A stretch of 64,000 bases of DNA from Streptomyces sp. NBC_00250 (GCF_036192275.1 NZ_CP108088.1:6883501-6947500), one strand, 5' to 3'; shown: positions 8,228 through 16,637, counted from the first letter of the stretch. The notes: a model not told the origin generated them from the letters alone. Translations and numbers: made by a program.

Positions 8228-9331
8228 CTAGAGGATTCCCGCCGCCTGGCTCAGGTCCTGGGCCAGGTTCTCCTTGCGGATGCGCTGGTCGACGTAGAGC
8301 AGTGCCGTGACCAGCGGGGGGAAGACGGAGACGATCATCTGGCTGATCAGCTGGCCGAGGGCGGCGAACGTGATCACGACCACCAGGGCGGCCACCATCG
8401 CGGAGGAGTCCACGTCGGAGAAGTCGGTGGCCGACAGCGGGGTCGACACCAGCAGGGAGATGACCTGCTGGATCAGCATGCCGACGACGGAGGCCATGAT
8501 CCCGGCGGCGAGCAGCGAGCCGAACAGCCGCCACCAGGAGCCCCGGACCAGGTGCGAGGAGCGGCGCATCGAGGCGACCGCGCCCTGGCCCTCCATCACC
8601 GCCGCCGACGGGGCCAGGCTGAACTTCACCCAGATCCAGAGGGCGAACGGGAGGGTCGCCAGCGCGCCCAGGAACCAGAGCAGCACGACGGCGAACGAGA
8701 TCCCGGAGCCTGAATAGCCGGCGTCCGAGCCCGTGGACGCGTCGGCGATCTCGGCGACGAACGCGATCATCATCATGACGAAGGCGACCATGAAGAGGAT
8801 CACCGGGATCAGCAACGCCACGCTCGTCAGGAGCACCGTGCCGAGCACGGCCGGCATCCGGGCCCAGGCCCGGCGCCAGATCACGCCGAAGGTCGTGGGC
8901 CGGCCGAGGACGGCCTCCTGGACCACGGCCGGACAGGCCGCCGCCACCAGGGCGTTCGCGACGAGGATCGCGATCACGCCGGCGATCCAGACGCAGGCGA
9001 AGGCGATGATCAGCGGCCGGATGTCGTCCCACCGCGGCGTCTGGCCCTCGGGCAGGTCGAACACGGCGGGGAAGAGGTCGCCCACGGCCGCGTACGCGAT
9101 GCCGATCGCCGCCAGGACGACCAGCAGGGCACCGAGGTAGATGGCCGCCGCCACGCCCAGGAGCTGCTTCCAGTAGCGGCCGAAGGTCGAGAAGGCGCCG
9201 GTCAGGATCATGCTGAAGGTGAGCGGTGCCAGGGGTATCACGCCGGGCTTCGGCGGCGGCGGTGGAGGCGGGTAGCCGTAGCCGTAGGGCGGCCCTGCGG
9301 GACCGTAGGGCGGACCTGGGGGAATCGTCAT
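8228..9331 (-). CDS. Integral membrane protein with Pro/Gly/Tyr-rich N-terminus
   Basis: A 367-residue protein. The first 35 residues are a cytoplasmic Pro/Gly/Tyr-rich tail (PPYGPAGPPYGYGYPPPPPPP). About six hydrophobic segments follow (for example LLGVAAAIYLGALLVVLAAIGIAY and VLLTSVALLIPVILFMVAFVMMMIAF). It resembles the glycerophosphodiester-phosphodiesterase membrane-domain (DUF7544/7847-like) proteins common in Streptomyces. No enzymatic domain is visible. The ATG at 9331 is chosen because it begins the Pro-rich tail; a GTG at 9340 adds three residues. Function unknown. Confidence 0.85.
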   Translation of the reverse strand: MTIPPGPPYGPAGPPYGYGYPPPPPPPKPGVIPLAPLTFSMILTGAFSTFGRYWKQLLGVAAAIYLGALLVVLAAIGIAYAAVGDLFPAVFDLPEGQTPRWDDIRPLIIAFACVWIAGVIAILVANALVAAACPAVVQEAVLGRPTTFGVIWRRAWARMPAVLGTVLLTSVALLIPVILFMVAFVMMMIAFVAEIADASTGSDAGYSGSGISFAVVLLWFLGALATLPFALWIWVKFSLAPSAAVMEGQGAVASMRRSSHLVRGSWWRLFGSLLAAGIMASVVGMLIQQVISLLVSTPLSATDFSDVDSSAMVAALVVVITFAALGQLISQMIVSVFPPLVTALLYVDQRIRKENLAQDLSQAAGIL

Positions 9332-9355
9332 GCGGGACACCGTATCGGGCGTCGT

Positions 9356-9394
9356 TGCGTACGGCTGTACGTATGTTGTGTACGCTCGTACGCA
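9356..9394. promoter_or_regulatory. Candidate TetR operator before the SMR gene
   Basis: TGCGTACG (9356-9363) and CGTACGCA (9387-9394) form a perfect 8-bp inverted repeat around an inner GTAC...GTAC pair. The right arm touches the A of the SMR start codon. This is where autoregulation by the downstream TetR gene would act. Confidence 0.4.
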
Positions 9395-9714
9395 TGGGTT
9401 ACGGACTGCTTGCGGGCGCCATCGCGGCGGAGATACTCGCCACCACCTCCATGAAGTACAGCGAGGGCTTCACCAAGCTCTGGCCCTCGATCGTCACCGG
9501 CGTCGGCTACGTCGTCGCCTTCGCGCTCCTGGCGCAGGCGCTCAAGACGCTCCAGGTCGGCACCGCGTACGCCATCTGGTCGGGCGTCGGCACCGCCGCC
9601 GTCGCCGCCATCGGCATCCTCTTCCTCGGCGAGACCCTCAGCCTCCCCAAGATCGCCGGGATCGTCCTCATCGTCGCCGGGGTCGCCGTCCTCAACCTGG
9701 GCGGCGCCCACTGA
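9394..9714 (+). CDS. Small multidrug resistance (SMR/EmrE-like) efflux protein
   Basis: A 106-residue four-helix membrane protein. The essential membrane glutamate is Glu13 in GAIAAEILATTSMK, and the Tyr/Trp motif YAIWSGVGTA in helix 3 is present, as is the G-x-L-N-like C-terminal helix. It would work as an antiparallel dimer exporting cationic drugs in exchange for protons. The ATG at 9394 gives the standard N-terminus. Its stop overlaps the ATG of the TetR gene, so both are made together. Confidence 0.95.
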   Translation: MGYGLLAGAIAAEILATTSMKYSEGFTKLWPSIVTGVGYVVAFALLAQALKTLQVGTAYAIWSGVGTAAVAAIGILFLGETLSLPKIAGIVLIVAGVAVLNLGGAH

Positions 9715-10262
9715 TGGCCCGCCCCCGCCGCCACGACCCCGAACGGCGCGAGCGGATCGTCGACGCGGCCCTCCGGGTCGCCGGACGCGCCGGGATCGCC
9801 GGGATCAGCCACCGCACCGTGGCCGCGGAGGCCGATGTGCCGCTGGGCTCGACCACGTACCACTTCGCCTCCCTCGACGAACTCCTCGTCGCGGCGCTCC
9901 GCAAAGCCAACGAGGGCTTCGGGGAGCTGCTGCGGGAACGCGCCGCCCTCGCCGCGCCGGACACCGACCTCGGGGCCGCGCTCGCCCGCCTCCTGGGGGA
10001 GTGGATGGGCGGCGAACGCGCCCGCGTGGAGCTGGAGTACGAGCTCTACCTCGCCGCCCTGCGCCGCCCCGCGCTCCGCCCCGTCGCCGCCGAGTGGACC
10101 GAGACCGTGGTCTCCGTCCTCTCCCGGCACACCGACCCCGCCACCGCGCGCGCCCTGGTCGCCCTCATGGACGGCATCTGCCTCCAGTCCCTGCTCACCG
10201 GCGACGCGTACGACGAGGAGTACGCACGCGAGATGCTGACGCGGGTGCTGCGCCCGGCCTGA
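9714..10262 (+). CDS. TetR-family regulator coupled to the SMR pump
   Basis: A 182-residue TetR-like repressor. The N-terminal HTH is at about residues 10-56 (RRERIVDAALRVAGRAGIAGISHRTVAAEADVPLGSTTYHF). The rest is an alpha-helical ligand domain like that of the TetR C-terminal PF17940/TetR_C_31 group. ATG overlaps the SMR stop (TGATG). It most likely represses the SMR-tetR pair through the inverted repeat at 9356-9394, with a pump substrate as inducer; this is inferred from neighbourhood. Confidence 0.92.
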   Translation: MARPRRHDPERRERIVDAALRVAGRAGIAGISHRTVAAEADVPLGSTTYHFASLDELLVAALRKANEGFGELLRERAALAAPDTDLGAALARLLGEWMGGERARVELEYELYLAALRRPALRPVAAEWTETVVSVLSRHTDPATARALVALMDGICLQSLLTGDAYDEEYAREMLTRVLRPA

Positions 10263-10427
10263 GCGGGAGCCGGACGAGAGTTCGGGCGAGAGCCGGGCAA
10301 GTGCCGTACCCGTCCTGAAGGAAGGACCGAAACGGGCCCTCCCGCGCTCGTCGGAACCGCCCACACGCTCGACCGACACCTGAGACCGGTTGGCCCGCGC
10401 GGGGCCCCGCCGGTTAGGTTTTCCGTC

Positions 10428-11411
10428 ATGACCACTGCTCCTCGCACCACCGGCGCCGTCGCCGCCGGCCTCGCCACCATCGCCGGTGACGGCTCCGTTC
10501 TCGACACCTGGTTCCCCGCCCCCGAGCTGACCGAGGCGCCCGGCCCCGCCGGCACCCAGCGGCTCAGCCCCGACGAGGCGGTGAACGCCCTCGGCGAGGG
10601 CGCCGCCAAGGCCCTCGGCGTGGACGCCCGCCGGGGCGTCGAGGTGGTCGCCGTCCGTACCGTCATCGCCTCGCTCGACGAGAAGCCGCTCGACGCCCAC
10701 GACGCCTACCTGCGGCTGCACCTGCTCAGCCACCGCCTGGTCAAGCCGCACGGCCAGAGCCTGGACGGCGTCTTCGGCCTCCTCACCAACGTCGCCTGGA
10801 CCTCGCTCGGTCCGGTGGCCGTCGACGACGTCGAGAAGGTCCGCCTCAACGCGCGCGCCGAGGGCCTGCACCTCGCCGTGACGAGCATCGACAAGTTCCC
10901 GCGCATGACGGACTACGTCGTGCCCGCCGGGGTCCGCATCGCCGACGCCGACCGCGTCCGCCTCGGCGCCCACCTCGCCGCCGGTACCACGGTCATGCAC
11001 GAGGGCTTCGTCAACTTCAACGCCGGCACCCTCGGCACCTCGATGGTCGAGGGCCGGATCTCCGCCGGCGTCGTCGTCGGCAACGGCTCCGACATCGGCG
11101 GCGGCGCCTCCACCATGGGCACCCTCTCCGGTGGCGGCAACGTCGTCATCTCGATCGGCGAGCGCTGCCTGATCGGCGCCGAGGCGGGCGTCGGCATCGC
11201 GCTCGGTGACGAGTGCGTCGTCGAGGCCGGTCTGTACGTCACCGCCGGCACCCGGGTCACGATGCCCGACGGCGAGATCGTGAAGGCCCGCGACCTCTCC
11301 GGCGGCTCGAACATCCTGTTCCGCCGCAACTCGGTCACCGGCGCCGTCGAGGCCCGCCCGAACAACGCGGTCTGGGGCGGGCTGAACGACATCCTCCACA
11401 GCCACAACTGA
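10428..11411 (+). CDS. dapD: 2,3,4,5-tetrahydropyridine-2,6-dicarboxylate N-succinyltransferase
   Basis: A 327-residue DapD of the actinobacterial type. It succinylates tetrahydrodipicolinate in the DAP/lysine pathway for peptidoglycan and lysine. The C-terminal half is a left-handed beta helix of hexapeptide repeats ([58 protein letters not shown]). A TAGGTT -10-like box lies about 10 bp before the ATG, suggesting a very short leader. A hairpin follows the stop. A DapA paralog is nearby on the other strand. Confidence 0.96.
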   Translation: MTTAPRTTGAVAAGLATIAGDGSVLDTWFPAPELTEAPGPAGTQRLSPDEAVNALGEGAAKALGVDARRGVEVVAVRTVIASLDEKPLDAHDAYLRLHLLSHRLVKPHGQSLDGVFGLLTNVAWTSLGPVAVDDVEKVRLNARAEGLHLAVTSIDKFPRMTDYVVPAGVRIADADRVRLGAHLAAGTTVMHEGFVNFNAGTLGTSMVEGRISAGVVVGNGSDIGGGASTMGTLSGGGNVVISIGERCLIGAEAGVGIALGDECVVEAGLYVTAGTRVTMPDGEIVKARDLSGGSNILFRRNSVTGAVEARPNNAVWGGLNDILHSHN

Positions 11412-11414
11412 TCC

Positions 11415-11447
11415 GGTGACTCTGCGTTAACAGAAAGCAGAGTCACC
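11415..11447 (+). terminator. Terminator after dapD
   Basis: GGTGACTCTGC and GCAGAGTCACC form a perfect 11-bp stem around an 11-nt A/T-containing loop, 4 bp after the dapD stop and 26 bp before the next gene. There is no U tract, as is usual for Streptomyces hairpin terminators. Confidence 0.7.
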
Positions 11448-11473
11448 GCACGCAGACAAGGCGAGGAGTCGAC

Positions 11474-11692
11474 ATGAGGACGAAGCCCATGGTCGCAGGA
11501 GTGCTCACGATGGCGGCGGTCCTGCTGCCGGCCGGGACGGCCGCGGCGGACGAGACGCACACCCACAACGGGTCCACCGTCACCAACGGGCCCAGCCTCT
11601 CGCTCCACACGGGTCAGATCGACGACCCGCTGGAGGACGTCCTGGAGCACGCCGCGATCCTCGGCAGGACCTACACCACCGACTCCGCCTGA
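11474..11692 (+). CDS. Small secreted protein (72 residues)
   Basis: A 72-residue protein with a classical signal peptide: positively charged MRTKP, a hydrophobic core MVAGVLTMAAVLLPAGTA and an AAA-DE cleavage region. The mature part is only about 45 residues, begins DETHTHNG (His-rich) and is acidic. It is not a chaplin (no chaplin repeat, no Cys). AGGCGAGGAG before the ATG is a good ribosome site. The 3' end overlaps the convergent dapA paralog by 22 bp. Function unknown. Confidence 0.75.
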   Translation: MRTKPMVAGVLTMAAVLLPAGTAAADETHTHNGSTVTNGPSLSLHTGQIDDPLEDVLEHAAILGRTYTTDSA

Positions 11693-12564
11693 TCCGTCCG
11701 GACCAGCGCCTCGTACAGCCCCCGCAGCCCGTCGGCCGTCTCCCGGTCGGCGGGCTGCAGCGGTTCCCGCACCGGGCCGCCGAGCAGCGCCTTGACGGTC
11801 ACCGTGCCGGGCAGGCCCGCGGCCATCATCCGCTCGGCGAGGGGCATCAGCCGGGCGTTGAGCCGGGCCGCCTCCGCGGTGTCGCCGGCGTCGAAGGCGT
11901 CGAGGATCCCGCGCAGCTGACGGGCCGCCACGTTCGCCACCGTGCTGACGTAGCCCGCGCCGCCGACCGCGTACAGCGGCAGGTTCATCTCCTCGCAGCC
12001 CGAGTAGTACGCGAGCGGGGTCTCCGCGATCAGCCGGGCCGAGCTCAGCAGGTCGTACGCGCAGTCCTTCACCGCCACGATCCGCGGGTGCTCGGCGAGC
12101 CGCCGCATCGTCGCCGGCTCGACCCGGGTGCCCGTACGGCCGGGGATGTCGTAGACCATCACCGGAAGGCCGGTCGCGTCCGCGACCTTCAGGAAGTGCG
12201 CCTCGACGGCCGACTGCTGCGGGCGGCTGTAGTACGGGGTGACGACGAGCAGCCCGTCCGCCCCCGCCGCCTCCGCCTGGCGGGCCAGCTCGGCCGTGTG
12301 CCGGGTGTCGGCGGTCCCGACGCCCGTCAGGACCGAGGGCCCGGGCCCGACGGCTTCCCGGACGGCGCGGACGAGCGCGGCCTTCTCGGCGTCGCCGGTG
12401 GTCGGCGACTCGCCGGTGGTGCCGCTGAGGACCAGGCCGTCGCAGCCCTCGCCGACGAGTCGGGCGGCCAGCTCGCCCGCCCCGTCGAGGTCGAGCTCAC
12501 CGGTGGCGGTGAACGGGGTGATCATCGCGCAGAGCGCGCGTCCGAAAGGTCGTGCAGAAGTCAT
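11671..12564 (-). CDS. dapA: DapA-family 4-hydroxy-tetrahydrodipicolinate synthase
   Basis: A 297-residue TIM-barrel aldolase that condenses pyruvate with aspartate semialdehyde in DAP/lysine synthesis. The Schiff-base lysine is Lys166 (VAVKDCAY); Tyr138 and Arg143 (VYDIPGRTG) and Thr49-Thr50 (SGTTGES) complete the active site. The ATG at 12564 starts the usual MTSARPFGRALCAMITPF; a start further upstream would add only unrelated residues. It is probably a second DapA in the genome, since the main one usually sits with dapB, so a related lyase role cannot be excluded. Confidence 0.87.
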   Translation of the reverse strand: MTSARPFGRALCAMITPFTATGELDLDGAGELAARLVGEGCDGLVLSGTTGESPTTGDAEKAALVRAVREAVGPGPSVLTGVGTADTRHTAELARQAEAAGADGLLVVTPYYSRPQQSAVEAHFLKVADATGLPVMVYDIPGRTGTRVEPATMRRLAEHPRIVAVKDCAYDLLSSARLIAETPLAYYSGCEEMNLPLYAVGGAGYVSTVANVAARQLRGILDAFDAGDTAEAARLNARLMPLAERMMAAGLPGTVTVKALLGGPVREPLQPADRETADGLRGLYEALVRTDQAESVV

Positions 12565-12698
12565 CCGACAAGTCTGGGCGCATCGGACCATGAAGGTCCA
12601 CTTAGATCTGCTTGGCTCAAGAGATAAGGGCTACTGAAGGGTCGGGGCCGTCTGGCATGATCGACGGGCGCGACAGGGGACATGGAGAACAGCACAGC

Positions 12699-13451
12699 AT
12701 GAGCTCACACAGCACCGAAGGACAGCGCGTCGCACTCGTCACCGGCTCGTCCTCGGGCATCGGCGCCGCCGTCGCCCGCCGCCTCGCCGAGGCCGGCTAC
12801 CGGGTCGTCGTCAACTCCGCCCGCTCCGTCGAGGCGGGCGAACGGCTCGCCGCCGAACTGCCCGGCGCCGTCTACCTCCAGGCCGACGTGTCCGACGAGA
12901 GCCAGGCCAAGGCCCTCGTCGAGCGGGCCGTGGAGACCCTCGGCCGCCTCGACCTCCTCGTCAACTGCGCGGGCACCACCCGGTTCATCCCGCACGACGA
13001 CCTCGAAGCCGCCTCGCCCGAGGTCTGGCGCCACCTCTACGACGTCAACGTCATCGGCGTCTGGCAGACCGTCACCGCCGCCGTCCCGCACCTGCGGAAG
13101 ACCCGCGGCGCCATCGTGAACGTCTCCTCCCAGGCCGGCGTCCGGCCGGGCGGCAGCTCCATCCCGTACGCCGTCTCCAAGGCGGCCGTCAACCACATGA
13201 CGAAGCTCCTCGCCAAGACCCTCGGCCCCGACGTGCGGGTCAACGCGGTCGCGCCCGGCCTCATCGACACTCCCTGGTTCGACGGGGTCGACGGCGCCGA
13301 CGCGGCCAAGGCCCATGTGGCGGACGTCGTCCCGCTGCGCCGGGTCGGCCGCGCCGAGGACATCGCCGGGGCCGTCCACGACCTGGCCCACTCCTCGTAC
13401 ATCACCGGCGAGGTGCTGCTCGTGGACGGTGGCGGACACCTGCTGGGCTAG
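12699..13451 (+). CDS. SDR-family oxidoreductase (FabG-like)
   Basis: A 250-residue classical short-chain dehydrogenase. The cofactor motif is TGSSSGIG (15-22), NCAG is at 89-92, and the catalytic residues are Ser143/144, Tyr157 and Lys161 (YAVSK). The C-terminus ITGEVLLVDGGGHLLG is standard. An Asn-Ser at the end of beta-2 (VVVNSARS) points to NADP(H). Substrate not predictable. It is divergent from the dapA paralog with a 134-bp shared promoter region. Confidence 0.92.
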   Translation: MSSHSTEGQRVALVTGSSSGIGAAVARRLAEAGYRVVVNSARSVEAGERLAAELPGAVYLQADVSDESQAKALVERAVETLGRLDLLVNCAGTTRFIPHDDLEAASPEVWRHLYDVNVIGVWQTVTAAVPHLRKTRGAIVNVSSQAGVRPGGSSIPYAVSKAAVNHMTKLLAKTLGPDVRVNAVAPGLIDTPWFDGVDGADAAKAHVADVVPLRRVGRAEDIAGAVHDLAHSSYITGEVLLVDGGGHLLG

Positions 13452-13458
13452 CTCCGCC

Positions 13459-13914
13459 TCAGAGGACGCGCTTGAAACCGTCGTGGCTGCGCGCGAAGCC
13501 CAGTGAGGCGTAGAAGCGGTGGGCTTCCGTCCGCCGCTTGTCGCTCGTCAGCTGGACCAGCGCGCAGCCGCGCTCCCGCGCGCGTGCCACGGCCCGCTCC
13601 ATCAGCTCCCGGCCGAGACCGTCGCCGCGCCGGTCGGCCCTGATCCGGACCGCCTCGATCAGGGCCCGCTCGGCGCCGCCCTTGCCGAGCCCCGGGATGT
13701 ACGTGGCCTGGAGACAGCCCAGGACCAGCTCACCGTCCGTCAGGACCAGCATCTCGTTGCGCGGATCGGCCTCGATGGCCGCGAACGCCCGCTCGTACGC
13801 CTCGGTGACGGTGACCGTGGCGGGGTCCACGACGGTCTCCTCGTCGGCGAGGAGGGCGAGGACGGCGGGGAGTTCGCTGCGGGTGGCCGGGCGGAGGATC
13901 GGGGCGCGGGTCAT
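13459..13914 (-). CDS. GNAT-family N-acetyltransferase
   Basis: A 151-residue GNAT protein. Acetyl-CoA-binding motif A is RIRADRRGDGLGRELMERAVARARERG, and the C-terminal HRFYASLGF motif is typical. The ATG at 13914 gives MTRAPILRPATRSELP, the standard N-terminus. It is convergent with the SDR gene (7-bp gap) and divergent from the monooxygenase-fold gene. Substrate unknown. Confidence 0.9.
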   Translation of the reverse strand: MTRAPILRPATRSELPAVLALLADEETVVDPATVTVTEAYERAFAAIEADPRNEMLVLTDGELVLGCLQATYIPGLGKGGAERALIEAVRIRADRRGDGLGRELMERAVARARERGCALVQLTSDKRRTEAHRFYASLGFARSHDGFKRVL

Positions 13915-13942
13915 GGCGCGAAGTCTCGCACGGGGGCGGGGC

Positions 13943-13964
13943 TTGACCTCGACCAAGGTTGAGG
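13943..13964 (+). promoter_or_regulatory. MerR-type promoter element
   Basis: A -35-like TTGACC (13943-13948) runs into CCTCGACC-AA-GGTTGAGG (13947-13964), an inverted repeat with one mismatch. MerR/SoxR regulators bind such dyads between -35 and -10. It faces the gene at 14025. No MerR gene is present in the window. Confidence 0.5.
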
Positions 13965-13980
13965 GGCGACGGTGGAGCCA

Positions 13981-14010
13981 TCCGAGGAACCCCGAGGAAC
14001 CCCGAGGAAC
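13981..14010 (+). repeat. Three tandem 10-bp repeats in the 5' leader
   Basis: CCGAGGAACC-type decamers (T/C-CCGAGGAAC) occur three times head to tail directly before the AGGAG ribosome site of the gene at 14025. Each copy carries GAGGAA, a purine-rich ribosome-site-like stretch. Confidence 0.7.
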
Positions 14011-14024
14011 AGGAGACCTCCCCC

Positions 14025-14750
14025 ATGAACGCCGTCGCACGCCCCGATGCCCGTCCCGACCTCCACCGCCCCGGAGTCGGCGCCGTCCTCGTCAGCACCT
14101 GGAGCGTCGGCACTCCCGAGCGCCAGCGCGCCGCCGTCGAGGCGATCCGCACGGCCTGGGAGAGCCGGGAATGGCCGGACCTCGGGCTGCTCTCGTACAG
14201 CGTCCTCACCGGGACCGACGGGGACACGCTGCTGCACTACTCGCAGTGGACCGAGCAGAAGGCCTACGACGACTTCGTCCGCACCTACCGCGACGACCGG
14301 AACGCCGAGATCGACGCGGCCGTGCCCGGCATCGAGCGGGTGGAACTCCGCCGCTACGGGGCGATCCACCGCTCCACCGTCCACGCCGCGACGAGCGCGG
14401 GGGAGCTGCCCGGGGTCGTCGTGATCGTCGAGGCGGACTTCGAAGGGGCCGGAGCCGAGGCCGGCGCGGGGCACCGGGAGGAATGGGTGGACAGCGTGTT
14501 CGCCGCCCTGGACGAGGACGCGGTGACGCGGCCGGCGACCGGCGGGATCAGCGGTCAGTTCCACCTGTCCGTCGACGGCGGACGGGTGCTGAACTACGCC
14601 GAGTGGGAGAGCGAGCAGGCCCATCTGGACTGGCTGGCGGACGACGCCCCGCTGAGCGAGGCCTGGACGCGCGTCCAGCACGACCCGCGGCTCGTGGGCG
14701 GCCGGGTGCGGCGGTACACGCCCGCGCTCAGTCTGAGCGCGGGCGTGTGA
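14025..14750 (+). CDS. Antibiotic biosynthesis monooxygenase-fold (ABM) protein
   Basis: A 241-residue protein made of two dimeric alpha/beta-barrel (ABM-like) halves. The first (about 20-125) has TPERQRAAVEAIRTAW and LLHYSQWTEQKAYDDFVR; the second (about 135-230) has VLNYAEWESEQAHLDWL. Such proteins include quinol or heme monooxygenases and small stress proteins; catalytic activity here is not certain. AGGAG sits 9 bp before the ATG. The upstream MerR/SoxR-type dyad suggests redox or drug induction. A terminator hairpin is built into its last codons. Confidence 0.82.
   Translation: MNAVARPDARPDLHRPGVGAVLVSTWSVGTPERQRAAVEAIRTAWESREWPDLGLLSYSVLTGTDGDTLLHYSQWTEQKAYDDFVRTYRDDRNAEIDAAVPGIERVELRRYGAIHRSTVHAATSAGELPGVVVIVEADFEGAGAEAGAGHREEWVDSVFAALDEDAVTRPATGGISGQFHLSVDGGRVLNYAEWESEQAHLDWLADDAPLSEAWTRVQHDPRLVGGRVRRYTPALSLSAGV
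14716..14748. terminator. Terminator hairpin inside the 3' end of the ABM gene
   Basis: ACACGCCCGCGCTCA and TGAGCGCGGGCGTGT form a perfect 15-bp stem with a 3-nt loop. The hairpin is entirely coding and ends 2 bp before the last base of the stop codon. A second perfect palindrome, GGGGCCGGCCGGCCCC, follows at 14752-14767. The next gene ends at 14775 on the other strand, so this probably terminates both. Confidence 0.75.
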
Positions 14751-14774
14751 GGGGGCCGGCCGGCCCCGGAGCCG

Positions 14775-16637
14775 CTACGGGCGGAAGCGCAGGACCTGGG
14801 GGTCGTGGTCGCTGTCCTGGTCGGCGAACTCCGCGTTGATGTGGACGCTGTCGTACTCGAAGTGGTGCACGCCGGGGCTGGTCAGGATCTGGTCGAGGAC
14901 CTGGCTGTTGCCCTGGAAGACGTACGAGTAGCGCTCGCTGCGCGGCAGCGACTTCACGGCCGGGTACAGCGCGCCGCCGTCGGTCAGCGCCTGCGTCGTG
15001 CCGGAGAACTCGAAGTCGTTGATGTCGCCGACGACGAGGACGTCGGCCTGCTTCTCAAGCGCGACGATGTCCTTCACGAAGGCGTTGACGGCCTGCGCCT
15101 GGAGGAGTCGCTTCGCCTCGGAGGAACGGTTCGGCGGCTGGTGGTGCGAGACGATCGACTCGTCGCCGCCCTTGGAGCCGAAGTGGTTGGCGATCACGAA
15201 GACCGTACGGCCGCGGAAGACGAACTCGCCCGCGAGCGGCTTGCGGCTGCTCTCCCAGGCGGTGTTCGCCGGGTCGATCCGGCCGGGGGAGACGGTCAGC
15301 GCGGCGTGGCCCTTCGTGCCCGTCACGGCGGTGGCGGTCGTGGCGTCGCCGCCCGCGCGGTCCGTGAAGGAGACCCGCTCGGGGTTGAAGAGGAAGACCT
15401 GACGGATATTGCCGCCGGGCTCGCCGCCGTCCTTGTTGTTCTCCGGGTCGACCGAGCGCCACTCGTACGCCGGGCCGCCGGCCGCGACGATCGCGTCCGT
15501 GAACTTCTTCACCGTCTGGTCGGCGGCGACCGTGCCGTCGTTCTTGGCGCCGGTGTTGTCCTGGATCTCCTCCAGGGCGAGGATGTCGGGCGAGGCCAGG
15601 TTGTCGACGACCGCCTTCGCGAGCGCGTCGAACTTCTCCTGCGGGTCGCTCGGGTCGAGGTTCTCCACGTTGTAAGTGGCCACGGCCAGCTCGTTCTTGT
15701 GCTGCTTGTCCGTGGACTCCCGCTCAAGGCCCTGGTCGACGACCGTGCCGAGGGTGCGGGCGGTGATCGTGTAGCCGCCGAACTGGTTGAAGTCGAGCGG
15801 GCCCTCGGTCGTGCCGGTCAGCCGGTCGCCGACGTTCGCCTTGGGGAACGGCTGCTGGGCGATCGGGGTCAGCGACTGGATCTGCAGACGGCCGGTGTTC
15901 TGCGACTCGTACGAGCCGTAGACCGTGCCGCCGCGCCAGTTGCGGTTCTCCCAGGGCTTCACCGTCACCCAGAGCTCGGAGTACGGGTCGGTGGCGCCGA
16001 CCACGCGCGAGGAGCCGATCCGGACGTTCGTGCCCTCCAGGGACTCGTAGTAGTCCAGGGCGTACGTCTCCGGGTCCAGGGTCAGGCCGTTGATCGAGCC
16101 GCCGGCGGCCGGGTCGCCCTCGGGGGCGTACTCGTCGGGGACCGACCAGGACGAGACGGTCACGGCGGCCGGGACGGCGTTGCCCTTCGAGACCACGGTG
16201 ACGACCGGCTTGGAGATCTGGGTGAGCGACTGGTTGCCGGAGTTCAGCCCGCCGGGGACGTACTCGGTGACCGTGCCGTTCAGGCTGACCGCGTCGCCGA
16301 CGGCGACCGTCGGGACGGAGCTGGTGAAGACGAAGATGCCCTCGCTGGTGGCCGGGTTCGCGTCGGCCTCGGGGTCCTGGATCCAGAAACCGCGCGAGCC
16401 GTAGGTGCGGACGCCGGTGACGATGCCCGTGACGCCGGTGACCTGCGTGCCGACGAGCGGCGAGACGCGGGTCGTGCCCTGGATGTCGTGGATGCGGACG
16501 CCGGCCGCGGCGTCGTCGGCGGCGGCGCTCGTCGAACCGGCGAGCAGACCCGCGGAGAGGGCGGAGGCGACGACGGCGGAGACCGCGGCGGAGCGCGCGA
16601 CGGTGCGGCCGGCAGATCTCGGTATGGAGGAAGGCAT
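14775..16637 (-). CDS. Secreted endonuclease/exonuclease/phosphatase-family nuclease
   Basis: A 620-residue exported protein. A Sec signal peptide covers about residues 1-42 (MPSSIPRSAGRTVARSAAVSAV... ending STSAAADD). Next comes an OB-fold-like domain (IHDIQGTTRVSPLVGTQVTGVTGIVTG) as in ExeM/YhcR extracellular nucleases, then the EEP catalytic domain with ATYNVENLDP, ALEEIQDN, IANHFGSKGGD, VVGDINDF and a terminal DSDHDPQV (catalytic Asp-His). It should degrade extracellular DNA for phosphate and carbon. The ATG at 16637 is the one that starts the signal peptide. A possible phosphate box lies upstream (16735-16756). Confidence 0.92.
   Translation of the reverse strand: MPSSIPRSAGRTVARSAAVSAVVASALSAGLLAGSTSAAADDAAAGVRIHDIQGTTRVSPLVGTQVTGVTGIVTGVRTYGSRGFWIQDPEADANPATSEGIFVFTSSVPTVAVGDAVSLNGTVTEYVPGGLNSGNQSLTQISKPVVTVVSKGNAVPAAVTVSSWSVPDEYAPEGDPAAGGSINGLTLDPETYALDYYESLEGTNVRIGSSRVVGATDPYSELWVTVKPWENRNWRGGTVYGSYESQNTGRLQIQSLTPIAQQPFPKANVGDRLTGTTEGPLDFNQFGGYTITARTLGTVVDQGLERESTDKQHKNELAVATYNVENLDPSDPQEKFDALAKAVVDNLASPDILALEEIQDNTGAKNDGTVAADQTVKKFTDAIVAAGGPAYEWRSVDPENNKDGGEPGGNIRQVFLFNPERVSFTDRAGGDATTATAVTGTKGHAALTVSPGRIDPANTAWESSRKPLAGEFVFRGRTVFVIANHFGSKGGDESIVSHHQPPNRSSEAKRLLQAQAVNAFVKDIVALEKQADVLVVGDINDFEFSGTTQALTDGGALYPAVKSLPRSERYSYVFQGNSQVLDQILTSPGVHHFEYDSVHINAEFADQDSDHDPQVLRFRP

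Noticed and set aside
10399..10410. GCGGGGCCCCGC palindrome before dapD as an operator
   Set aside because: Short G/C palindromes are expected at this base composition and there is no partner regulator.
9507..11405. Long minus-strand frame opposite SMR, tetR and dapD
   Set aside because: Antisense shadow; dapD and the SMR gene are unmistakable on the + strand.
11671..12564. DapA paralog as a 5-keto-4-deoxyglucarate dehydratase
   Set aside because: It has SGTTGES and VYDIPGRTG of the lysine-type enzyme, while the GTGEFHAL signature is in the gene at 26589.
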